A stretch of DNA of 64,000 bases from NCBI RefSeq assembly GCF_001046635.1, contig NZ_KQ130456.1:158013-222012 (forward strand), given 5' to 3'. Below the pieces are notes generated by a model. The model had not been told where the DNA came from, searched no databases, and worked only from the letters and a program-made list of their open reading frames with translations. How positions within the stretch are numbered: position 1 is the first letter of the stretch; every line of letters begins with the position of its first letter. Made by a program: the position numbers and the translations under genes. Below, one piece after another: positions 7,587-15,787 of this stretch. Source of the stretch: Novosphingobium barchaimii LL02. GTDB lineage: Bacteria > Pseudomonadota > Alphaproteobacteria > Sphingomonadales > Sphingomonadaceae.

Positions 7587-8363
7587 TCAGAACGGGAACA
7601 GGGCGTCGTAGATCTGCTGGCCCCAGCGGGCTTGCTGGGCGTCCGTAAGCTGGCCGCGTCCGCCGTAGCTGATGCGCGCTTCGGCGATCTGGCTGTGGCG
7701 GATGGAGTTGTCGCGGGCGATGTCCTCGGGGCGGATCACGCCCGAGACGACCAGTTCGCGCAGCTCGAAGTTGACCCGCACTTCCTGCTTGCCGCGGATC
7801 GCCAGGTTCCCGTTGGGCAAGACGCCGGTGACGGTGGCGGCGACGGTCATGTTGATCTGTTCCGAACGCGAGGTGTTGCCCGCGCCCACTGCGCTCGATT
7901 TCGAATTGGTGCTGGCAAGATTGGCGGGATCTGGGTTGCCCGGCAGCACTTTGCTGATCTGGCTTTCCAGCCCGAGCAGCGCGGCGATACCGCTGCTTTC
8001 GCTACCGTTGCGGGTGCGGGTGGTGGTGTTGGCGACCTGCGCGTTGTCAGCGATGTTGATGCGGATCGTGACGATATCGCCCACCCGCGAGGCGCGCTGG
8101 TCGCGGAAGAAGGCGCCGCCGCCGGTACGGAATAGCGAGGCACCCCGCGCGGCCTCTTCCGCCTGCGGATCGCCGCCGTCGGCCGTGCGGCCCGCCACGG
8201 AATGGTTGCCGAGCGAGGGTTCGAGGCGCGGGGCGACAGGCTCGCCCGCCTCGGTCAGCTTCGGCGCCTTGCCCACGTTCTTGAGGCGGCCAACCGAGCC
8301 GCAGCCGGCCAGCAGCGAAGCCGATGCCAGAAGGCAGGTAAATCCGGCGAAACGGGACTTCAT
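7587..8363 (-). CDS. flgH: Flagellar L-ring lipoprotein FlgH
   Basis: FlgH forms the outer-membrane L-ring around the flagellar rod. The 258-residue protein starts with a lipoprotein signal ending in the lipobox LLAGC, then a linker. The conserved ring domain has ASLFRTGGGAFFRDQRASRVGD-type sequence near the middle and a strand-rich C-terminus ending WGQQIYDALFPF. The ATG at 8363 is chosen because GAGGA lies 10 nt upstream and the signal peptide begins there; an ATG three codons earlier is too close to that site. It is the last gene of the flgF-flgG-flgA-flgH set on this strand. Confidence 0.95.
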   Translation of the reverse strand: MKSRFAGFTCLLASASLLAGCGSVGRLKNVGKAPKLTEAGEPVAPRLEPSLGNHSVAGRTADGGDPQAEEAARGASLFRTGGGAFFRDQRASRVGDIVTIRINIADNAQVANTTTRTRNGSESSGIAALLGLESQISKVLPGNPDPANLASTNSKSSAVGAGNTSRSEQINMTVAATVTGVLPNGNLAIRGKQEVRVNFELRELVVSGVIRPEDIARDNSIRHSQIAEARISYGGRGQLTDAQQARWGQQIYDALFPF

Positions 8364-8376
8364 TGGCAGCATTTCC

Positions 8377-8811
8377 TCAGGGCGCCTGTACGCGCACTTC
8401 GCCGGCGGCCAGGGCGACCCCCTCCAGCGTGCGGTTCGTGGCAAGGCTCATCACGCGCACCAGGTCGCCCCGGCCAGCATCGCTCAGCGCGCGGCCGGGC
8501 GCAGTGATCCGCAGGCCGCCCGAAACGAGGGAGATCGTCACCGTCTCGCCCCGGCGCACGACCCGCGCGGAAGTGAGGTCGCTCGCCCTTACCGGCGCGC
8601 CCGCGTTCAGGCGGCGGGTGGTTTCCTGGCCTGCCGCCTCGGCCGGGCTGAGCGCATTGCGGGCAACGGCGGGCAGCACCCGCGCGGTTTCGAAATCGGC
8701 TTTCGCGAGGACTTCGCCCCGCTCTACCGCACGCGCCAGAACCGGCGCGAACTCGGTCCCGGGTGCGGGCGTCGTCGCGGCGGCGACGGCAAGGAGCAGG
8801 GCGGCAAGCAT
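8377..8811 (-). CDS. flgA: P-ring assembly chaperone FlgA (short form, SAF domain)
   Basis: FlgA is a periplasmic chaperone needed to build the FlgI P-ring. The 144-residue protein has a hydrophobic signal at residues 1-14. An SAF-type domain follows, with GEVLAKADFETARV and LNAGAPVRASDL as the two characteristic segments, then a C-terminal beta region (RRGETVTISLVSGGLRIT). Short FlgA proteins lacking the N-terminal domain are common in alphaproteobacteria. It starts 4 nt after the flgG stop and is followed by flgH, so it is in the middle of the operon. Confidence 0.9.
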   Translation of the reverse strand: MLAALLLAVAAATTPAPGTEFAPVLARAVERGEVLAKADFETARVLPAVARNALSPAEAAGQETTRRLNAGAPVRASDLTSARVVRRGETVTISLVSGGLRITAPGRALSDAGRGDLVRVMSLATNRTLEGVALAAGEVRVQAP

Positions 8812-8815
8812 TGCG

Positions 8816-9601
8816 TCAGACCGTCTGGGTCGAGGTCTGCAGCATCTCGTCTGCGGTCTTGAGGACGCGGCTGTTCATCTCATACGCGCGCTGGGCGGTG
8901 ATGAGCGAGGTGATTTCCGACACCGGGTTGACGTTGGAAGCCTCGATAAAGCCCTGGCTCAGGGTGCCGAATGCGGGCTGGCCGGGGGTGGAGACATTGG
9001 GCTGGCCCGAAGCGCCGCTTTCCAGGAACAGGTTGGAGCCGATGGCCTCAAGGCCCGCCTCGTTGATGAAGGTGGCGAGTTCGAGCTGGCCCACGGTCTG
9101 CATTTCGGCCTGGCCCGCCAGCTTCACCTGCACTTCGCCGGTCTTCGAAACGGTGACGCTGAGCGCGCCCTGCGGGATGGTGATGTCCGGCTGCACGCGG
9201 TAGCCGTCGGTGGTCACCAGTTCGCCCTGGTCGGAAAGCTGGAACGAGCCGGCGCGGGTATAGCCGATATCGCCCGAGGGGAGCGAAACCTGGAAGTAGC
9301 CGGGGCCGTCGATCGCCATGTCATAGGCATTGCCGGTGCTGGTCAGGGCCCCCTGTTCGGTGATGCGGTAGACGCCGCCGGTCTTCACGCCGGCGCCGAT
9401 CTGGATGCCGGTAGGCACTTTGGTCCCGTCCGGGCTGGTTGCCGCGCCGGGCCGCGAGACCTGTTGGTAGAGCAGGTCCTCGAACTCCGCACGCTGGCGC
9501 TTGAAGCCAGTGGTGTTCATGTTGGCGATGTTGTTCGAGATGACGTCGACGTTGGTCTGCTGGGCAAGCATCCCGGTCGAGGCGATGGAGAGCGAACGCA
9601 T
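8816..9601 (-). CDS. flgG: Flagellar distal rod protein FlgG
   Basis: FlgG polymerises as the distal rod. The 261-residue protein carries the rod/hook N-terminal motif (TNVDVISNNIANMNTTGFK), a central D1 region with AYDMAIDGPGYFQV and YTRAGSF, and the C-terminal motif around NPVSEITSLITAQRAYEMNS. Length is normal for FlgG. AAGGAGT lies 5 nt before the ATG. It follows flgF by 47 nt on the same strand and precedes flgA closely. Confidence 0.97.
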   Translation of the reverse strand: MRSLSIASTGMLAQQTNVDVISNNIANMNTTGFKRQRAEFEDLLYQQVSRPGAATSPDGTKVPTGIQIGAGVKTGGVYRITEQGALTSTGNAYDMAIDGPGYFQVSLPSGDIGYTRAGSFQLSDQGELVTTDGYRVQPDITIPQGALSVTVSKTGEVQVKLAGQAEMQTVGQLELATFINEAGLEAIGSNLFLESGASGQPNVSTPGQPAFGTLSQGFIEASNVNPVSEITSLITAQRAYEMNSRVLKTADEMLQTSTQTV

Positions 9602-9648
9602 GGGGGACTCCTTCGTAAGGTTGGGGTGCTAGGGTCAGTCCAGATGAA

Positions 9649-10392
9649 TCAGGTGAGCTTGCTGAGGCGGCCGATGGCATTGCGGCGCATGTCGGCAAGG
9701 TCGGATGAAAGGCGCTGGCTGGTCTGGTAAGAGCGCAGAATCTCGACCATGTGTGTGGTTTCCGAAATCGCCTCGACGTTGGAGCCTTCGACGCCCCCGC
9801 TGCGCAGCTTGGTCTGGGCGGCGGTCATCATCTGGCCGCCGCTGCCGGTCAGCACCCCGTCGCCGCGCGCCTCCAGCATGTTCTCGTCCGCGAAGCTGGT
9901 GACGGCAAGGCGGCCCACGGCTTCCTCGCCCGCCATGACCGAGCCGTCCGGCGCGATGGTCAGGCTGCCGACCTGGTCTGTGGGAACGTTGATCGGCCGT
10001 CCGTTCTCGTCGAGCAGTCGCTGCCCGCCCGAAGTCGCCAGTTCCCCGGTGTCGAGCACCTTGATGAAGCCGGCGCGAGTGTAAGCGGTGGAACCGTCGG
10101 GAAGCTGCACGTTGAGGTAGCCCGGCCCGTCGATCATCACGTCAAGCGCGTTGCCGGTAGCCTGGAAGGCGCCTTGCGAAACGTCGTGGACAGCGCCGTA
10201 GTCGAGCACGAACGAGGTCTTGCGCGCATCCTGGACGGGCGCGTCCTGTGTGTTCTCGACATATTCGTGGAACAGCGCCTGTTCGCGCTTGTACCCCGTG
10301 GTCGAGACGTTCGCCATGTTGTTCGCGGCCACGTCCAACTGGCGGCGCAAGGCCTGCTCGTGGCTCAGCAGAACGAAGGAGGAGACGTCCAT
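9649..10392 (-). CDS. flgF: Flagellar proximal rod protein FlgF
   Basis: FlgF is a proximal rod subunit. The 247-residue protein has the rod motif LDVAANNMANVSTTGYKRE near residue 18, LDVMIDGPGYLNV near 85 and a C-terminal helix (EAISETTHMVEILRSYQTSQ). The ATG at 10392 is chosen because the conserved N-terminus begins there and AAGG lies about 8 nt upstream; the frame is open much further only because it runs antisense through fliL. It is the first gene of the minus-strand operon facing the palindromic motif at 10456. Confidence 0.95.
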   Translation of the reverse strand: MDVSSFVLLSHEQALRRQLDVAANNMANVSTTGYKREQALFHEYVENTQDAPVQDARKTSFVLDYGAVHDVSQGAFQATGNALDVMIDGPGYLNVQLPDGSTAYTRAGFIKVLDTGELATSGGQRLLDENGRPINVPTDQVGSLTIAPDGSVMAGEEAVGRLAVTSFADENMLEARGDGVLTGSGGQMMTAAQTKLRSGGVEGSNVEAISETTHMVEILRSYQTSQRLSSDLADMRRNAIGRLSKLT

Positions 10393-10455
10393 GGCGGCAC
10401 CTTGACGAAAAAGTTCGGTATAACCCGCCGGGAAGGGGACCCGACCGGGAAACAA

Positions 10456-10469
10456 TCCTATATATAGGA
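10456..10469. promoter_or_regulatory. Palindromic flagellar motif between flgF and fliL
   Basis: TCCTATATATAGGA is a perfect 14-bp palindrome in the 138-bp divergent gap between flgF and fliL. It combines two inverted copies of the TCCTATA element seen before other flagellar operons and could serve both directions. Confidence 0.6.
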
Positions 10470-10530
10470 ATGAAATCGTGCGCGCGGATGTGCGGGCAAG
10501 ATTTAATGGCCGGGTGTCAGGGGTGATTAC

Positions 10531-11082
10531 GTGTCCAGCGAGGTGATCGACGTTGCGCCGGTCGAGGTGTCCGAAGGGACAGCAGACGGCGCGGCCGCAG
10601 CAGCGAAGAAGAAGCGTGGCCGTCTGATCGCGATTGCCGTCGTGGTGGTCGGGATGCTCGCCGGTGCGGGCGGCGTCTGGTGGTACATGCAGGGCAGCGC
10701 CGGGCATGCGAAGCCGGAGACGGAAGCAGAAGCACCGGCTGAAACTTCCGGGCACGGTGGCACGGCGGACGCGGACCCTTCGGCAGCCTATATCGAGGTT
10801 CCGCCGATGATGGTGAACCTGCGCGGGGGCGGCGCCCAGGCCAAGTTCATCAAGCTGCGCTTCATCATCGTCGCCGCCGATGGCAAGACCGACGCCGTCA
10901 AGGCGCGCCTGCCGGTGATTCTCGATGCGCTGCAGCCCTTCCTGCGTGAACTGCGCCCCGACGACCTCAACGGCGCAGCGGCGGTGTTCAGAATCAAGGA
11001 AGAGATGCTGCGCCGCTCCACTCAGGCGCTGGGCGCGGGCATGGTGCGCGACGTGCTGATCCAGGATCTGATCCAGCAATGA
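10531..11082 (+). CDS. fliL: Flagellar basal body protein FliL
   Basis: FliL is an inner-membrane, single-span protein that forms rings around stator units. The 183-residue protein has a basic stretch (KKKRGR) and a membrane helix at about 30-52, then a disordered linker. The periplasmic FliL domain follows (IEVPPMMVNLRG, FIKLRFIIVA, LPVILDALQPFLREL). It starts with GTG at 10531, supported by AGGGGTG upstream. Its stop overlaps the fliM start as ATGA, so it is translationally coupled to the switch gene. Confidence 0.94.
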   Translation: MSSEVIDVAPVEVSEGTADGAAAAAKKKRGRLIAIAVVVVGMLAGAGGVWWYMQGSAGHAKPETEAEAPAETSGHGGTADADPSAAYIEVPPMMVNLRGGGAQAKFIKLRFIIVAADGKTDAVKARLPVILDALQPFLRELRPDDLNGAAAVFRIKEEMLRRSTQALGAGMVRDVLIQDLIQQ

Positions 11083-12056
11083 CCGGCGAGCGCGACGATC
11101 CGGCTTCTTCCGCACCTCGCCCGGAAACCATCCGCCTTGCCGCGGTGGACGGCGACACCGTGCCCCGCCGGGGACTGAAGGCCGTGCTGGAATCCAATGT
11201 CATCAGCCACGAAAGGCTGCCGATGCTGGAAGTGGTGTGCGAGAGGATGGTGCGCAATTTCGCCACCTCTATGCGCAACCTCACCTCCGATGCCATCGAC
11301 GTGAACCTGGAGGCGATCACTTCGGTGCGCTTCGGCGATTTCATGGGCAACATGGCGCTGCCCTCGCTGTTCGGCGTGTTCCAGGTGAAACCCTGGGAAA
11401 GCTACGGCGTGGTCACCGTCGATGCCGGGTTGATCTATGCCATCGTCGATGCTTTGCTGGGCGGGCGCGGCGGCACCCGCACGCAGCCTGCCGAGGCGCG
11501 CAGCTTCACCACCATCGAGATGAGCCTGGTCAGCCGCGTGGTGCAGATGGCGCTCGACGACCTGGCTTCCGCCTTCGAAGAGATCGCCGCCGTCACGATG
11601 GGGCTCGAGCGCATGGAATCGAGCCCGCGCTTCGCCGCCATCGCCGAGCCGAGCAATGCCGCCGCCGTCGCCAGCTACAGCGTCAGCATGGAGGGCGGGG
11701 GCGGTGTGTTCTCGATCCTGCTACCCTATGCGACGATCGAGCCGGTTCGCGACAAGCTGCTCCAGCGCTTCATGGGCGAGAAGCTGGGCCGCGATCACAT
11801 CTGGTCGGCGCACATGGCAAGCGAGCTTTACAACACCGAGGTCACCGTCGACGTCGTGCTGGGCGAAAAAATGATGTCCCTGCGCGAAGTGCGCAGCCTT
11901 GTGGTGGGACAGACCATCGCCCTCAGCCATAGCCCGGAAGACGCGCTGCATGTTCACTGCGGCGGCGTGCCGCTGGGCCGCGCGCATATCGGCCAGCGTT
12001 CCAGCAACATCGCCATTCGCATGGCCACCGACATATCCAAGGGGTATCCGAAATGA
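11079..12056 (+). CDS. fliM: Flagellar motor switch protein FliM
   Basis: FliM is the middle part of the rotor C-ring, which binds CheY-P and sets rotation direction. The 325-residue protein has the middle CheC-like domain (LPMLEVVCERMVRNFATSMRN, then LPSLFGVFQVKPWESYGVV) and a C-terminal SpoA domain (VVLGEKMMSLREVRSLVVGQ, GVPLGRAHIG). The EIDALL-type N-terminal CheY-binding motif is not obvious; the first residues are acidic and may be divergent. ATGA overlaps link it to fliL upstream and to the DUF6468-like gene downstream. Confidence 0.95.
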   Translation: MTGERDDPASSAPRPETIRLAAVDGDTVPRRGLKAVLESNVISHERLPMLEVVCERMVRNFATSMRNLTSDAIDVNLEAITSVRFGDFMGNMALPSLFGVFQVKPWESYGVVTVDAGLIYAIVDALLGGRGGTRTQPAEARSFTTIEMSLVSRVVQMALDDLASAFEEIAAVTMGLERMESSPRFAAIAEPSNAAAVASYSVSMEGGGGVFSILLPYATIEPVRDKLLQRFMGEKLGRDHIWSAHMASELYNTEVTVDVVLGEKMMSLREVRSLVVGQTIALSHSPEDALHVHCGGVPLGRAHIGQRSSNIAIRMATDISKGYPK

Positions 12057-12565
12057 CCGCAGGACTGACTGCCGCCGCCGCGATCAACCTTGTCCTCGTG
12101 GCGGTGTGCCTGTGCGTGCTGGTGCAGAGCGTGCGCATGGACCGCCGCATCCGCACCTTGCGCGACAACAATCTGGGCGAAGCGGTATTCCGGCTGGACC
12201 GCGCAACCCAGCAGGCCCGGCTGGTGCTGGACGACCTGCGGTCCGTTCTCGCCAACGACGTTGCCGCGCGCGCGGAAGGCGCCGCTGCGGCCGAGGCTCT
12301 GCGTGAAGAACTGGCGATGATGGTCGATATCGGCAATTCGGTGGCTGAGAGGATATCGGACGCCGCCAGCGAGGCCCAGGCCGCAGAAGTGGCCGCAAGG
12401 TCGCGCAGCCCCCGGACCGCGCAGATCGAGGCTGCGGAAAGCCTTGCCGGGCAAGCCAGTCGGGCGAGCGCGGAAGCCCTGGCCTCCGCCCGGACCACGG
12501 AACTGAGCAGCAGGGTGTTCGACATCCTGTCCGCACACGTTCCGCGTGGCAGCGCCGTGGCATGA
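12053..12565 (+). CDS. DUF6468-like flagellar-cluster membrane protein
   Basis: The 170-residue protein has one N-terminal membrane helix (residues about 8-24), a conserved-looking segment MDRRIRTLRDNNLGEA, and then a long helical, probably coiled-coil part rich in Ala, Glu and Arg. This matches a family repeatedly found between fliM and the MotE-like gene in alphaproteobacterial flagellar clusters, which I recall as DUF6468. Its exact job is unknown. ATGA overlaps on both sides show coupling with fliM and the next gene. A motor accessory role is inferred from context only. Confidence 0.7.
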   Translation: MTAGLTAAAAINLVLVAVCLCVLVQSVRMDRRIRTLRDNNLGEAVFRLDRATQQARLVLDDLRSVLANDVAARAEGAAAAEALREELAMMVDIGNSVAERISDAASEAQAAEVAARSRSPRTAQIEAAESLAGQASRASAEALASARTTELSSRVFDILSAHVPRGSAVA

Positions 12566-13128
12566 TAGGCCTCAAGGCCCTGACCCGGCCGACGCGGCTG
12601 ATGCTGGGCGTCGCGGCGGTGGCAGCGGTCGCCAATGCGATCGCGCTGGCCGCCCCGCCGGAAATCGCCAGTGCCGCCGGACCGGAAACCAGCCGTCTGG
12701 GCGCTTCGCTGCAGGACGCAGCGGCCCAGCGGGATCGCACGGCGGCGGCGAACCGGCGCAAGCTGGAAATGCGTGAACAGGCCGTCCGCGCGGGAGAGGC
12801 GCGCCTTGCCGGGCAGGTGAAGCAGCAGCAGGCCGAAGCGGCCGCCAAGCCCGCCGGCGCGGATGCGGCCGGCGGAACCGGGGCGCCGTCGGTGCCCTAC
12901 GACAACCTTGCGCGAATATACCAGACGATGAAGCCGAACCGCGCCGGGCCGATCTTCGAAAAGCTCGACATCGAAGTGCAGAAGGAAGTGGCCACCCGCA
13001 TGCGTGAACGCGCCACCGCGCAAATCATGGCCAACATGTCACCGGCAGGCGCCGTGGAACTGTCGATGGCGCTTGCGGGCCGCAAGGTGATCAAGGCCGT
13101 CGGCGGCGCGAAGCAGGCGGCGAAGTAG
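12562..13128 (+). CDS. MotE-like flagellar chaperone
   Basis: This 188-residue exported or membrane-anchored protein has an N-terminal hydrophobic segment (about 14-30), a charged coiled coil (AAANRRKLEMREQAVRAGEA) and a Pro/Ala/Gly linker. It ends in a domain of MgtE-N type (ARIYQTMKPNRAGPIFEKLD, then MANMSPAGAVELSMAL). In rhizobia the equivalent MotE stabilises MotC in the periplasm; in other alphaproteobacteria such proteins sit next to fliM. It closes the fliL-fliM operon and converges on the gene at 13194. A specific partner is not identified here, and no motC was seen. Confidence 0.75.
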   Translation: MIGLKALTRPTRLMLGVAAVAAVANAIALAAPPEIASAAGPETSRLGASLQDAAAQRDRTAAANRRKLEMREQAVRAGEARLAGQVKQQQAEAAAKPAGADAAGGTGAPSVPYDNLARIYQTMKPNRAGPIFEKLDIEVQKEVATRMRERATAQIMANMSPAGAVELSMALAGRKVIKAVGGAKQAAK

Positions 13129-13193
13129 GGCCAAGGCAGGCCGCAGGGTTAGATACGATCCGGCCAATCACCCGCACCCACCGGGCCGCGCCC

Positions 13194-13619
13194 TCACGCC
13201 TCCGTCGCGGAAACCTTCACGATCAGAACCTTGTCCACCGTAGCGTCCACCCGCTTGACCGGCTGAGTGATCGTTGCGGCAAGGCGTTCCACGTCCACCG
13301 GGGCGAAGCGCGAGGCACGCAGGCGGGCGAACTCGATCGTTGCGGGTAGCGCGGCGGCGCGCAGTTCGGGGATGCGCTTGGTCAGGGCGGCGGCCTCCTC
13401 TTCGGACTTGGCCTGTACCGTGATGGTGACGTGCAGCACGCCGTCCACCCGACCACCGTCGACGATCGGCGCGTCGATCGATTGCATCGCAACGAAGCTG
13501 GCGTCGGCTGGAGGCACTTCGGCGGCCTTGCGCGGCTCGGTGTTGGCGCCATGAACCGGCACCGCCGCCGCCAGCAGCAGTACCGCGGCAGCACGGCGAT
13601 AGGGGACGCAAGAGGGCAT
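13194..13619 (-). CDS. Predicted periplasmic protein in flagellar locus, unknown function
   Basis: The 141-residue protein has a clear signal peptide (RRAAAVLLLAAAVPVHG). The mature part is made mainly of strands and short helices, including GVLHVTITVQAKSEEEAAAL. There are no cysteines in the mature domain and no motif I recognise. The start at 13619 is supported by GGAG about 8 nt upstream. It faces the small membrane gene at 13705 across a copy of the flagellar motif, suggesting flagellar co-regulation. A basal-body or periplasmic accessory role is possible, from context only. Confidence 0.7.
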   Translation of the reverse strand: MPSCVPYRRAAAVLLLAAAVPVHGANTEPRKAAEVPPADASFVAMQSIDAPIVDGGRVDGVLHVTITVQAKSEEEAAALTKRIPELRAAALPATIEFARLRASRFAPVDVERLAATITQPVKRVDATVDKVLIVKVSATEA

Positions 13620-13667
13620 CGAGGACTCCGCAGATAGGCTTCGCCTTGTCCGCAAGGCGTGCCGCCC

Positions 13668-13680
13668 TTCTATAATAGGA
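13668..13680. promoter_or_regulatory. Near-palindromic flagellar motif in divergent gap
   Basis: TTCTATAATAGGA on the plus strand reads TCCTATTATAGAA on the minus strand. It is placed between the divergent genes starting at 13619 and 13705 and matches the TCCTATAAT element in both directions with one mismatch. Confidence 0.5.
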
Positions 13681-13704
13681 TGAAACTTAAGGAATCGCGT
13701 ACCA

Positions 13705-13959
13705 ATGAGCAGCGATCGGCGTCCGGCGAAAGTGCGGGTCGTTAACTCCAGCGCCGTGCAGGCCGTACCCGCCCGCCGCCGCAGCGACATCGCGCAGGAC
13801 GACGGGGATCAGGCGACATCCGCCATAGCCGCCGCTCCGGCGCGCCAGGGGGGCAGCCCGCTGTGGGTCGTCGGCAGCGTGGTGCTGTTCCTTGCCGGCT
13901 GCGCCATCGGCGGCGCGCTGTTCGTGCTGTCAGGTTTCGCTGCGGGGGCGCAGCTGTGA
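13705..13959 (+). CDS. Small single-span membrane protein in flagellar locus
   Basis: This 84-residue protein has a basic, polar first half (residues 1-48, with RRPAKVRV and PARRRSD) and one membrane helix at about 53-77 rich in Gly and Ala. The stop overlaps the GTG start of the following TPR gene (GTGA), indicating coupled translation and probably a shared complex. It resembles no named flagellar component. It may anchor or localise the TPR protein. Confidence 0.65.
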   Translation: MSSDRRPAKVRVVNSSAVQAVPARRRSDIAQDDGDQATSAIAAAPARQGGSPLWVVGSVVLFLAGCAIGGALFVLSGFAAGAQL

Positions 13960-15731
13960 GCCGCGCGCGCCTGCTTGCCTGCGCCGCTCTGCTGCCTGGT
14001 GCGGTGATGCTGTCCGCGGTTACCGAACCAGCCCCGGAACCTGCCCCCAATTACGCCTCGCGCCTGCCCGGTTTCGCGGCCGAACTGGCCCAGCGTCCCG
14101 CGCTTGCCGGTCCTTCGGCATGGGCACCTATGGCTGAGGCGGAGGCGTGGAAGCGCCTCGCCGCCGCTCCCACGCCCCAGCGGCAGGGTGTGCGCTGGGA
14201 CTTTGCCCGCAGCCTGATCGCGGACGAGCGGGGGCCCGAGGCCCTCGGCGTGCTGGACGTGATGCGTCTGGACGACCCTGACCTGGGCATGGTCGATGCC
14301 TACCGCCTGGCGCGCGGAGCGGCCCTCACCCAGCTTGGCCGCGCCGAGGATGCGGTGACCGCGCTGGATATGCCGGGCCTTCGCGCCGATCCCGAAGCCT
14401 GCCTGTGGCGCCTGCGTGCACTGGCGCAGGCGGGGCTCGCCGAACAGGCGCTCCAGCAGCTTGCCTGCGCCGGGCCTGCGCTGGCCAAGCCGCGCGCCGC
14501 GCCCTTCGTCCTTGCCGCCGCACGCGCCGGGGTCGAAGGCGGCGCGCCCGACAAGGCGCTGCACTGGCTGTCCTGGCTGCCGGACCGCGATCCCGCCGCC
14601 AATCTCCTGCGCGCCCGGGCACAACTGGCGCTCGGCAAAGTCGACGATGCCCGCCTGCGCTTTGCCCGCGTCGCCCGTTCAGGCACGCCTGAGCAGCGCA
14701 TGGACGCACAGCTCAGCGAACTGGAAGGCGAAGTCGCCCGCAAGACCATCCGCCCCGAAGCGGCGCTCAAGAAACTCGACACAATCCGCTACACATGGCG
14801 CGGAGATGCAATCGAGGAGCGCGCACTGCGGCTCAGCTACAGCCTTGCCGATGCACGGGGCGATTTGCCCGCGGCGCTTTCCGCCGGTTCAGCGCTGATC
14901 CGTTATCATGATCCGTCCAAACAGGCGCCGGGCTTCCTTCCGTCCCTGCGAGCCAAGCTTTCCGACGCACTGGATCCTGCCCGCAAGCTCCCGCTGGACC
15001 GCGCGGCGGGCCTTTACTGGGACTACCGCGACCTGGCCCCCTCCGGCGCCGAGGGCGACCTCATGGCCAGCCGTCTCGCCGAACGCCTGCAGCAAGCAGG
15101 GCTGTTCGAACGGGCCGCGGACCTGCTCTCCTATCAGCTGACCGTGCGTGCAGGAGACCTTGCACGCGGGCCGCTCTCGGCGCGGGTGGCCAGCCTCTAC
15201 ATCCTCGCCGGCCGGCCGGAGCGTGCGCTCAAGGCCCTGCGTGATACGAACGATCCGAACCTGCCCGATACGATGCTGGCCGAACGCGCGAAAGTGGAAG
15301 CCGCCGCGCTCACCCAGGTCGGCCGCGTCGACGAAGCGCTCGCGGTATTGCAGGACTTGCCGAACGCCGGGGCGATGCAGGCCGAGATCCTGTGGCAACA
15401 GCGCAACTGGGCGCGCTACGCCGAAATGTCCGCCGGAGCGCTGCCGAATGGCCGCGGGCTCGATACGGTGGCGCAGGCGAAAGTGCTGCGCCACGCGATC
15501 TCGCTGGCGATGCTGGGCCGCGAGGATGCCCTTGCCGGGCTGCACAAACGCTACGGTGCGGTGTTCAAGGGGCTGCCCTCGGCGCCAGTTTTCGAGATGC
15601 TTACCGGGGCGCCGGGCGCGGCGGATCCCGGAAAGCTGGCGCAGGCGATGGCGGCGATCCCCTCGGCCAGTCCGGCGGGCGAATTCGCGGACTTGTTGGA
15701 GCAGGTGCCGGCCAAGGGGCCAAAGGGTTAA
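13956..15731 (+). CDS. TPR-repeat protein in flagellar locus, unknown function
   Basis: This 591-residue protein has a signal-like N-terminus (LLACAALLPGAVMLSAV) and is built almost wholly of helical hairpin repeats. TPR-like pairs recur about every 34-36 residues, e.g. RADPEACLWRLRALAQAG and ARVASLYILAGRPERALKAL. It is predicted to be periplasmic and a protein-protein scaffold. It starts at GTG 13956, overlapping the small membrane gene's stop. In Caulobacter-type clusters large uncharacterised proteins occupy similar places, but I cannot assign a family. Its end converges on flgL. Confidence 0.75.
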   Translation: MSRARLLACAALLPGAVMLSAVTEPAPEPAPNYASRLPGFAAELAQRPALAGPSAWAPMAEAEAWKRLAAAPTPQRQGVRWDFARSLIADERGPEALGVLDVMRLDDPDLGMVDAYRLARGAALTQLGRAEDAVTALDMPGLRADPEACLWRLRALAQAGLAEQALQQLACAGPALAKPRAAPFVLAAARAGVEGGAPDKALHWLSWLPDRDPAANLLRARAQLALGKVDDARLRFARVARSGTPEQRMDAQLSELEGEVARKTIRPEAALKKLDTIRYTWRGDAIEERALRLSYSLADARGDLPAALSAGSALIRYHDPSKQAPGFLPSLRAKLSDALDPARKLPLDRAAGLYWDYRDLAPSGAEGDLMASRLAERLQQAGLFERAADLLSYQLTVRAGDLARGPLSARVASLYILAGRPERALKALRDTNDPNLPDTMLAERAKVEAAALTQVGRVDEALAVLQDLPNAGAMQAEILWQQRNWARYAEMSAGALPNGRGLDTVAQAKVLRHAISLAMLGREDALAGLHKRYGAVFKGLPSAPVFEMLTGAPGAADPGKLAQAMAAIPSASPAGEFADLLEQVPAKGPKG

Positions 15732-15787
15732 GGGAAGATGGATTCGAACCCATGCCCCCTGCTCCTTATGCCTCAGCCCAACCCGGA

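Noticed and set aside
15740-15765. GATTCGAACCC, which on the minus strand looks like a tRNA T-loop (GGGTTCGAATC)
   Set aside because: The T-stem does not pair beyond two or three bases, no acceptor stem or anticodon arm is present upstream, and the sequence falls between the TPR and flgL genes in a 56-nt gap. It is probably chance or a very degraded tRNA end.
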